Of a stretch of 64,000 bases of DNA, positions 53,715-62,718 are shown piece by piece (position 1 is the stretch's first letter; each line of letters begins with the position of its first letter). The stretch is from Neovahlkampfia damariscottae (taxonomy: Eukaryota; Heterolobosea; Selenaionea; Neovahlkampfiida; Neovahlkampfiidae): positions 124,001 through 188,000 of the forward strand of contig JABLTG010000007.1 of the NCBI GenBank assembly GCA_016618085.1, written 5' to 3'. The notes beneath the pieces were generated by a model. It saw nothing but the letters and a program-made list of their open reading frames with translations, had not been told where the DNA came from and did not search any database. The position numbers and the translations under genes are program-made.

Positions 53715-55593
53715 ATGGAAGAACAAAACAACGATCATCAAAAAAGAAACGAAAGAATATTCACTTTCGTCAGTTATGGTGCTATAGTTTTCTTTTCATT
53801 GTTTTTATTCATCTCTTTACTTATTATAATATTTTCAATTGTCCAACCTTTTATTTTTGCTTCAACTCCTTCAATTAATGCCAATACAATATATAATCAA
53901 GAATGGGAATATAAAATGAAAGAAAATCCAGAATTAGCTACCTATATAAACGACAATAGATATAACTCAAAATTAACGAGTTTTTCAGTGGATTCAATTA
54001 AAGCCAAAAAAACTTACTACAAAGAATTACAAGCTAAATTGAATTCTGCTACATTTGTACCAAAAACGACACAAGAAGACTTATCGTTTAAACTTTTCAA
54101 ATATCAAATTAACTCTTTTGTTTCTCTTTCAAATTTTAACGAAGAATATATGAACATTGATCATTTAGAAAATGGACCACAAATTGAAATACCAAATATA
54201 ATGAGAGATACAAGATTTTCAATTGAAAAAGATTATACTGATTTTATAGCAAGACTTTCAAATTTAGAACAACAAATTGATGAAAGAATTGAATTATTAA
54301 AATTAGGTTTAAAAGCAAAGTAACTCAAAAAAAAAAAAAAAATTAATCTCTCAAAAAAGTATAACAAAACCAAAGATTACATTAGTTTCAGTTCCATCTC
54401 AATTTCGTTATTTGACATCAACAACTGCTGAAAATTCAACTTTTTTTATTCCATTTTTATCTATTCCTTCAAATATACCAAGTAGAGATCAAATTAAAGC
54501 AAATGCAAAAAATATTATTGAAACAAAAGTTTACCCAGCAATGAACAAATTATTGAATTATTTAGAAACTGACTACATTCCAAATGCAAGAACAACAATT
54601 GGATGTTCTGATTTACCAAAAGGGAAAGAATACTATAAAGCATTAGTTGAATATTTCACTACAACTTCAAGAACACCTGATGAAATTCATGAATTAGGTT
54701 TATCTGAAGTATCAAGAATAAAAAAAGAAATGGATCAAATTATTCAAAATTTGAACTTTCAAGGATCATTTCAAGAGTTCATTTCATCTTTAAAAAATGA
54801 TACAAGATTTTATGCAAAAACAGAAGAAGAATTTCTTTCATTTATTAGAAATGTTGCAAAAAGATCAGACCCTGAATTATCAAAATTGTTTAAAACTTTA
54901 CCAAGATGTACTTATGGTGTTAGACCAATTGATAAAGAACAAGCAAAAACAGCACCTGCAGCATTCTATAATCCACCAAATTCTGATTGTTCAAGACCTG
55001 GTTATTACTATGTGAACACTTATGATTTAACACAAAGACCATTATATGTTTATGAGTCAACTACATTACACGAAACAGTTCCAGGTCATCATTTTCAAAT
55101 TGCAATTGCAAATGAATTACAAAATTTACCAAAATTCAGAACTACAGATTCTGGATCATTTACAGCTTTTGTTGAAGGATGGGCTTTATATGCTGAATCA
55201 TTAGGTGAAACCATGGGTTTTTATTCAGATCCTTATTTTAAATTTGGTTCACTTGGTGATGAAATGTTAAGAGCATGTCGTTTAGTAGTTGATACAGGGA
55301 TGCATTGGAAATCATGGACAAGACAACAAGCTATTGATTATATGAAAACAAATACACCTTTAAGTGAATTAGATATTGTTTCAGAAATTGATAGATATAT
55401 AACATGGCCAGGACAAGCATTGGCATATAAATCAGGACAATTAAAAATTACAGAATTAAGAGAAAAAGCAAAAAGTCAACTGGGAACTAAATTTGATATC
55501 AGAGAATTTCATGATGCAGTTTTAGAAAATGGATCTTTACCACTTGATTTATTGGAACAAGTAATAGCTTCTTACATCAAGAAAAGTTCTTGA
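53715..55593 (+). CDS. Membrane-anchored DUF885-family metallopeptidase-like protein
   Basis: 612 residues in two exons (intron of 40 nt, 54320-54359). One N-terminal membrane helix (FVSYGAIVFFSLFLFISLLIII) suggests a type II membrane protein. The DUF885 region has STLHETVPGHHFQ-like zinc motif (HETVPGHH) with a downstream FVEGWALYAESLGE glutamate motif, TYGVRPI and a GQALAYKSGQLKI end. In the family these supply zinc ligands for an M1/M32-like active site. The substrate is unknown. Its stop is 9 nt from the convergent RWP-RK gene, and TGAATAAA overlaps the stop. Confidence 0.9.
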
Positions 55594-55602
55594 ATAAAAA
55601 GT

Positions 55603-56322
55603 TTATGACAGATTTTGTTTTTCTAGACCCATATTATTTTCATCATAAAAATCTTCAATTTCTTGATAAAAATTTTCAAGTTCAAAATCTAACTCGAAAT
55701 TAAAAACTTCTAAAGCATCTGGTTGCTTTCTTTTGTTGTTATTTATTGATTTCACTTGTGGTTGTTTGTTTGATTTTGAGTCTTGATTTATTGTCAACTG
55801 ATTTATGTCAAATGAATCAAAAGATGGAAATAAATTAGTTTCATTTTCAACTGGTTTCGGAAGTGAGGTACTTGTTGTAGTTTGTGATGTAAAATTTTTT
55901 GTCATCGAAGGATATCTATTTACAAAATTATTCGGAATTTTTGTAGCGAAAAAATTATTCTGATGTAGAGTGTCATTATTTTGGATGTGTTTCTTTACTA
56001 ATTTTTGAACTAGTTGCTTATCTTTTACAGGTTTTAATGACTCTTCAATTTGTTGTATATTTCCAAAAAGTTCGTTTGATTTTGTTGTTTTTTGTTTTTT
56101 GTTTACTCTGAAATCACTAAATCCATTTGCTCCTGAAGAGGACAGTTCAGTTTTTCTTGAGTTTGAATTATATGGCCATCTTTTAATTCCAAATTGTTTC
56201 AACAAAAGCCTGACTTCTGCTACGGACAGGTGTAGTAATGAAGCAGCAATATGAATAGGATAACCATAAAATTTAGCGAGTCTAGCTTCATCTATTCCTT
56301 CCGTTGGATTAATTGTGCTCAT
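55603..56322 (-). CDS. RWP-RK domain putative transcription factor
   Basis: An intronless 239-residue protein. Residues about 18-55 form the RWP-RK motif: YGYPIHIAASLLHLSVAEV then LLKQFGIKRWPYNSN, with the RWPY core. In plants and algae these proteins (NIN-like, MID) control nitrogen and sexual programmes; they also occur in some amoebae. The rest is disordered and Asn/Gln/Lys-rich, with KNKKQKTT-like basic patches and an acidic C-terminus (FNFELDFELENFYQEIEDFYD) that could activate transcription. No PB1 or GAF domain. ATTGG is 8 nt before ATG. Confidence 0.85.
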   Translation of the reverse strand: MSTINPTEGIDEARLAKFYGYPIHIAASLLHLSVAEVRLLLKQFGIKRWPYNSNSRKTELSSSGANGFSDFRVNKKQKTTKSNELFGNIQQIEESLKPVKDKQLVQKLVKKHIQNNDTLHQNNFFATKIPNNFVNRYPSMTKNFTSQTTTSTSLPKPVENETNLFPSFDSFDINQLTINQDSKSNKQPQVKSINNNKRKQPDALEVFNFELDFELENFYQEIEDFYDENNMGLEKQNLS

Positions 56323-56654
56323 AGTTTTGGATTGGACAGATCAATTTCGATGAAAATGGTGATTAAAAACTACAATTTTGGAAATTTTCTAGATGCAAGA
56401 AATTATCCTATTGGTCGAATAAATTTTGAAAATTAATTCAAACAAGAGTTTAGAACTTTCTTTTTGCAGAAAAATTTCTCAATTTGACGGTGATTAAAAA
56501 ATAAATACTAAAAAGACATACCATGAAAGTGATGGACAATCAATAGTCCAAGAAATCCTAGTCAATGAGAATCGAATTTGATGAAAAGCAATCAATCAGT
56601 TGAAAATTGAAATGAAGTTTTTTTTATTCTTATTTTGACAGCAATATTGAAAAG
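56323..56654. other. Intergenic region between two minus-strand genes
   Basis: 332 nt. It contains the RWP-RK promoter elements next to 56331 (attggac), several further caat-type tetramers and nothing I recognise as coding or structural RNA. Confidence 0.5.
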
Positions 56655-57884
56655 TTAGTTTCCCTTCATTTTGTTGATTTTTTTCACCCTTTCTGTTAAA
56701 ATTTGTTCATTTTTATATAGATACAGCTCATCTAATGAATTGTAAAATTTCAATTTTTCTTCCTTTTCTTTTGGCATCCAATTGAAAGTTGAATTTTTCA
56801 ACTTCAAATTTTCATCTCTCTCACAATATTGTCTATAATCTTTTGAGTTCATTTTGAATATATTTTGGATATTTTTTAGACTATTTTCATCGTTTTTTAT
56901 CCAAGCTGTTGAATTTTGTTTTCGAAACCATGTGAATTGTGTTCTTGAATATTTTCTTGATGCTCCCTTAAATTCTTTCAAGAACTTCAAAAATCTAGTT
57001 TTTGTCAATTCATTTTCCTCTTTTAATAGAAGTATTGCTTGTTTATATCCAATTCCAGCAATATTTAATTTTTCATTGAATCCTAATTGCATCAATGAAA
57101 TTGTTTCTTCAAATAATCCATTTTCAATAATCATTTCACAACGCTCTTCAATTTTTTTCGTCAATTCTTTCCTATTCATATGAATCACTATGTTTCTAAA
57201 ATCGAAATCTAATTCTTAAAAAAGTGTTAATTCTTCATTTGAGTTGCGAATACCTTCATGTGATTTAAATTTTTCGAATGGTGATAATGGATGCCCTGTT
57301 TTTTCTGTAATTTCAATTGATCTAGCAAGTTTATGAAAATCATTTTTTCTTATCGAATTTGCATAATTTGGATCAATTATTGATAGTTTTTCAATTCTAA
57401 TTTTCTACTTTAAACAATTTTCTTTAAAATACCCTTTTTCCCATCCCTTTGATTTTAATTCTTCAACAACTATTTCACGGTTTTTTAGAGATGATTTAGG
57501 ATTTAATGGTGCTCCATATATCAAATTTTGAATGAAAAATCCACTTCCACCAACACAAATTGGTAATCCATTTCTTGAATGAATTTCATTGATTAATTTT
57601 CTTGCTCTGATTGCAAAATCTCCAGATCCAATCGTTTCTTTATCTCTTATACTAGCAATATTAAATAAATGATGTGGTATTGTATCATCAATAAATTTAT
57701 TTGAACCTATATTTAATTCTTTATATAATTGCAATGAATCACAATTGATTATTTCTCCATTTAGCAATTTCGCAATATCTATTGAATTTTGTGTTTTTCC
57801 ACTGCCTGTAGGACCACTTAAAATTAACACTTTTTTTTTTGTTTCCACAGAAAACCACTGCTTCAAAAAAGAAAAAAATTTCAT
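56655..57884 (-). CDS. tRNA isopentenyltransferase (MiaA/TRIT1 family)
   Basis: 384 residues in three exons. It adds the isopentenyl group to A37 of tRNAs that read UNN codons. P-loop GPTGSGKT; INCDSLQLYKEL; FNIASIRDKETIGSGDFA; PICVGGSGFF; DPNYANSIRKND; the tRNA-binding end ASRKYSRTQFTWFRKQ. The first intron (36 nt) must remove an in-frame TAG and gives GWEKGIEKLSIIDP, as in the family. The second is 39 nt. No zinc finger is seen at the C-terminus, unlike TRIT1. The ATG at 57884 overlaps a CCAAT box. Confidence 0.93.
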
Positions 57885-57981
57885 TGGACAAAAATAAGAA
57901 AACAACAATTTATCTCTTGAATTTTAAAAAATCAATTTATTTATATTCATATTCAATCTTGACTTATTTGATTGGTTAAAA

Positions 57982-59556
57982 ATGTTGAAGTTGGTTTTGC
58001 AAAGAAAGCGAGTGGAACAAATTCAATTTTTCAAACTTTATTCAACCAACATTGAAAAAGCAACAAAATTATTCAAAAATCAAAAATTTCATGAGTCTTT
58101 ATCCTACCTTGATAAATCTATTGAAGAAAAACCAAAATTATTTGAACTTTATCTTTTCAAAAGTAAAGTTTTATCAAAAATTGGAGAATATCAAAAATCA
58201 ATTGAAGTCTTGAATTATATTTTAAAAAATAATCCAAACTTCAAAAAACTTCATTTAATTTATTTCAACAAAGCAATTGATTTTATAAAGTTAAAAGAAT
58301 ATGAAAAAGCATTAGACTCATTTGATCAATCCATTAGAATATATCCAAAATATTCTGAAGCATATTTTCATAAAGGTAATTTACTTGCAATTTTAGGAAA
58401 TTATAAAAAATCAATTGAGAATTATGATTTGTCAATTCAAGAGAATTCTTTAAACCCAATTTATTTCTTCAATAGAGGCATGGCTTATTTAAAATTGAAT
58501 CAATATCAAGAAACATTGAAGAATTTTGATGCATGTTTGAAATTAGAACCAAATTCAATTGAGTTTCTTTTTAATAAAGCAATTGTGTTAAAATTTTTAA
58601 AAAATTTAGAAGAATCAAAAGAAATTTTTGAAAGAATTTTATTTTTGAATGAAAATCATTTGAAGACATTGAATCAATTATCAAATATTTATAAAGAATT
58701 ATATGAAAAAGAAAATTTATTATTGTGTTTGAAGAAAATTGAACAAGTAAATCCAAATAGTGAAAACTCATTGGAAAATTTTTTGACCATCGGAAAATTG
58801 GAAACAAGTTTTGGAAATTATGAAAATGCTATTGACATTTATGAAAAAGGAATTGAATTAAATTCAAAAGAAAATTTTTTTTTATACTTGCATCAAGCAT
58901 TTCTCTACGAAAAAAAATTGAAAAATTTTGAAAAGTCATTGATTTGTTTGGATTTATATTTACAAAATGATCCAGATATGATATCAGTTTTAGAAAATAA
59001 ATCAAGAATTCTAGAAAAACTTGGAGATCGACAAAAAGATTTGATTGACAATGAAATTCACATTTTAAATTTATTGCCAACAAAAAATGAAGAAATTTTA
59101 ACTAAAATATCAACATTAATGATACAAGAAGGAATGTATAAAGAAGCAATGATATATTTAGATCAATGTTTAGAGATTAACCCAAAAAATTCAGAAATTT
59201 TGGCTAAAAAAGGAAATTGTTTGATCAAACAAAATGTTGTTGACAATGTTGAAGAATTATTTGATTTATCATTGGAAATTAATCCAAAAGAAGCTTCTGC
59301 AATTTTAGGAAAAGCTTATTTGTTCACAAAAAAAGAGAATTATGAAGATGCAAGAGATCATTTCATTGTTTATCTTAAAACACAACCAAATTCATCAGAT
59401 ATCTTATTCAATTTAGGAAATTGTCAGTTAATTCTTGAAGATTATGAAAGTGCACTTGAAAATTTCACAAAATGTTTGAGGTTAAATCCAGAAGATGTTC
59501 ATGCAAAACAAGGAATTGAAATGTGTAAAGAATCAATGAATTACAAAAAAAAATAA
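57982..59556 (+). CDS. Tetratricopeptide-repeat protein, possibly mitochondrial
   Basis: An intronless 524-residue protein. Residues 1-22 (MLKLVLQRKRVEQIQFFKLY) look like a cleavable mitochondrial presequence. The rest is about fourteen TPR units, clearest at YEKALDSFDQSIRIYPKYSE, YQETLKNFDACLKLEPNS and YESALENFTKCLRLNPED. Such solenoids are scaffolds for protein assembly; no partner is evident. ATTGG at 57971-57975 is 6 nt before ATG, in the 97-nt gap shared with the tRNA isopentenyltransferase. Its stop is 9 nt from that of fumarase. Confidence 0.88.
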   Translation: MLKLVLQRKRVEQIQFFKLYSTNIEKATKLFKNQKFHESLSYLDKSIEEKPKLFELYLFKSKVLSKIGEYQKSIEVLNYILKNNPNFKKLHLIYFNKAIDFIKLKEYEKALDSFDQSIRIYPKYSEAYFHKGNLLAILGNYKKSIENYDLSIQENSLNPIYFFNRGMAYLKLNQYQETLKNFDACLKLEPNSIEFLFNKAIVLKFLKNLEESKEIFERILFLNENHLKTLNQLSNIYKELYEKENLLLCLKKIEQVNPNSENSLENFLTIGKLETSFGNYENAIDIYEKGIELNSKENFFLYLHQAFLYEKKLKNFEKSLICLDLYLQNDPDMISVLENKSRILEKLGDRQKDLIDNEIHILNLLPTKNEEILTKISTLMIQEGMYKEAMIYLDQCLEINPKNSEILAKKGNCLIKQNVVDNVEELFDLSLEINPKEASAILGKAYLFTKKENYEDARDHFIVYLKTQPNSSDILFNLGNCQLILEDYESALENFTKCLRLNPEDVHAKQGIEMCKESMNYKKK

Positions 59557-59565
59557 ATTTATTTT

Positions 59566-61412
59566 TTAAAAGAATTTCGCAAAAAAGTCATTTCCTTTAT
59601 CATCAACAACAATAAATGCAGGAAAATCAACAACTTCAATTTTCCAAATCGCTTCCATTCCTAGCTCTGGATATTCCAAAAGTTCAACTTTTTTTATATT
59701 TTCTTGTGCTAAAATTGCAGCTGGACCCCCAATTGAACCTAAATAAAATCCACCATATGATTTACATGCATTTGTAACAGTTTTACTCCTATTTCCTTTA
59801 GCCAATGAAATTAAACTTCCTCCATTTTTTTGAAATTCATCAACATACGGATCCACTATTGAAAAATTAAAAAAGGATTATTTTTTACTTCTTCCTGCTG
59901 TAGTTGGACCAAATGAACCACTTGCATATCCTTCAGGTGTTTTAGCAGGTCCTGCATAGTAAATTAAATGATCTTTGACGTATTGAGGTAATCCTTCACC
60001 CGAACGAATTCTTTCTTTTAATTTGGCATGCGCAATATCTCTTGCTACAATTAAAGGTCCTGATAAAGAAAGTCTAGTTTTGATTGGATATTGTGTTAAA
60101 ATTTTCAGAATTTCTGACATTGGTTGATTTAAATCAATTTTCACAACATCTTCTGATAACACTTCCTCTTTGACATCTGGTAAATATTGTGCTGGTTCTG
60201 TTTCTAATTGTTCCAAAAAGATTCCATCTTTTGTAATTTTCCCTTTTGCTTGACGATCTGCAGAACAACTAACACCAAGACCAACTGGACAAGATGCACC
60301 TGATAATATAATTAATAAATTTCAACGGTTTTACCATGACGTGGTAATCTGACCACTCTAACATCATGACAAAAATATTTTCCTCCAAATTGTGCTCCGA
60401 TTCCCATATCTTGACATAATTTTGTGATCTCTTTTTCTAATTCTAAATCTCTGAAAGCTCTTCCAAAACTGTCACCTGTTGTTGGTAACTCATCATAATA
60501 TTTTGTACTAACAAGCTTAACAGTTTTTAAATTCATTTCAGCAGTCAAACCACCAATTACAATGGCCAAATGATAAGGTGGACAAGCAGATGTACCAATC
60601 TAAAATGAATTTTAGTTCTTATTTTTTCTTACAGTTTTAATTTTTTCTTCTAAAAATTTCATCATTGATTTTGGATTCAATAATGTTTTTGTTTGTTGAA
60701 ATAAAAAGGTTTTGTTGGCACTTCCACCTCCTTTTGCCATAAATTGAAAATGATATTCATTTCCTTTTGTTGCATAAAGCTCAATTTGTGCTGGTAAATT
60801 ACAACCGGTATTCTTTTCTTCATACCTAAACATAAAATTTTTTTAACATTTTTTTTTTTTCATACATTGTCAAAGGAGCAACTTGAGAATATCTCAAATT
60901 TTGATTCACATAAGTATTAAATATACCTTTACTTATACTTTCTTCATCAGAGCCTGTTGTGAAAACGTTTTGTCCTCTTTTACCCTTTTTTGTTGTTAAT
61001 ATTGGATATTTATTACCTGAACAATAGCAGTACCTGTATCCTGACATCCTGGTAAAGTTCTTGCACTTGCAATTACAGCATTTTTTAAAAGTGTTTTAGC
61101 AACAAAATGATCATTTTTACTTGCTTCCTTATCTTTTAAAATATTTGAAAGTTGTTCAAGATGTTTTGGTCTAAGGAGGTATTGAATATCACCCATAGCC
61201 TCTTCTGTTAATTTTGTGATTCCTTCTGGGTCAACTTTTAAAATCTCAATCTCTTCATTTCCGAGTTTAATTTTTTCTGTTGTCACAAAATCTTTAGTAA
61301 CCAAACGGTAAGGTGTTGTGTCTTTTTGTACTTGAAATAAATCATTGTATTCAAATTTTTTGTTATAGCACTTCACAAAGTTTTTTGAAGCTTTTCGCGT
61401 CAATTGGAACAT
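59566..61412 (-). CDS. Class I (iron-sulfur) fumarate hydratase
   Basis: 557 residues in six exons. It interconverts fumarate and malate using a 4Fe-4S cluster. Conserved blocks: [129 protein letters not shown] and a last [19 protein letters not shown]. Candidate cluster cysteines are in PGCQ, ASCP/SCS and ACKS blocks. The basic N-terminus ([19 protein letters not shown]) suggests mitochondrial import. Introns are 32, 40, 33, 35 and 33 nt. Class I enzymes are typical of bacteria and some protists, not of animals or fungi. Confidence 0.95.
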
Positions 61413-61735
61413 TTTTGATTGGTCGGAAAACCGGAGCTACAAAGTGAGATTTATGCAAGTTGCAAAGAAAGATAGAACAAAATTGATTGAAATTGGATAA
61501 ATAATTCGGCCAATCACCCATTTTTCTTGACAGAAGTTGCAATACTTCTTCGAATTTTTGACAATTTTTTTATTGGATCATTCCACTTTAGCTGGAAACA
61601 TAGTTTTTTGAAGTGTTGTTCAAGTTTCTTTGTTCAATTTTTTTGCCGTTACAAAAAATTTGTTGAGTCATTCATAAGAGATGATTGGTCACCTAAAATT
61701 TTTAACGACCAACCAAACAGAAAACTACATCAACA
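61413..61735. promoter_or_regulatory. Divergent promoter region with clustered CCAAT elements
   Basis: 323 nt between fumarase and the RGS gene. It contains at least four CCAAT matches in both orientations: tgattggtcgg (about 61417), ggccaatcacc (about 61509), tattggatc (about 61571) and gattggtcacc (about 61682). No coding frame stands out. Confidence 0.5.
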
Positions 61736-62648
61736 ATGCATGGTATTTTCCGACGTCAAGCATCGGAGCACAATAAACTGGCAACTGTAAAAACCAACTT
61801 GATTGCCAAACCACTCAAAGAGAATAAAAAGAACAACAAGAAAACAATTACTACTGTTTCAAGTTCAAACAAAAGCAACACCACAGTGAAGTCAGAAGAA
61901 CTTTCCAATAGTTCAAATAAAATCAAAGGAAAGAGAGGAAATTCATTCACAAACTTCCTCAGCAGTTCTTTGAAAAAAAAGAAATCTTCTGGACTTTTCT
62001 CCGGTTTACTTTCACCAAAGACATCAGCATCGAATACAAATGCAACAAATCCACAATATGACATATTAGAATTCAAAAAAGACATAATAATGCCTTCATT
62101 TTTTGGTAAAAACCCACTTTTTATTTTTAACAATTTTCACACAAGAACTCAAAGATAATTTTCCATTTGAATTTTGTATTACTAATGAAACATGCTCGAA
62201 ATATTTTCAAAAATGTTTAGAAAGACAGCTGTGTGCTGATAATTTTTTATTTTATCGTTCAGTTAAAAAATTTGAAAAAGAAGACAAAGAAAATCGAAAT
62301 TATGTCGCTTTACAAATTGTAGAAACATATTTTTTAAAAACTTCATTCTTGGAATTAAATATCACAAATATTGAAAAAGAAAATTGCAAAAGAAAAATCA
62401 AACAATACCTAAATAACAATCAACAAGTTCCAAGCACATTTTTCAAAGAATATTTAGAAACAATAGCATCAATGTTGAAAATTGATGATTACTCAAAATT
62501 CCTAACAAGTGAAGAATTTAAAGATTACTATACAGTTTATGGTGAAGTTTTGATGAAAAAACCTGTGGAATCTGAATTATGGGAAAATATTGATTCTGAT
62601 GACGAAGATGATGATGATGATGAATTTTATAAGCAAAGTTTCATCTAA
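61736..62648 (+). CDS. RGS-domain protein (regulator of G-protein signalling)
   Basis: 290 residues in two exons (intron 62106-62145, 40 nt). The first about 120 residues are basic and Ser/Asn-rich, disordered. The RGS fold follows: FEFCITNETCSKYFQKCLER, CADNFLFYRSVKKFEKE, AXXIVETYFLKT-like helices and a SEEFKDYYTVYGEVLMK end. The C-terminal tail is acidic (DSDDEDDDDDE). RGS domains speed GTP hydrolysis by heterotrimeric G-alpha. The domain is divergent, so GAP activity is inferred only. Codon use in the first exon is slightly richer in C than average. Confidence 0.78.
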
Positions 62649-62718
62649 TTAAAAATTCAATAAATTTTCGGTTAAATTTGATTCAAAGATTTTAATTGGC
62701 GGAGTTTTTATTGGTGTG

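Noticed and set aside
57380-57420. In-frame TAG in the tRNA isopentenyltransferase suggesting stop-codon reassignment or read-through
   Set aside because: A 36-nt GT..AG intron removes it and restores a family-like junction. TAG and TGA also end other genes normally.
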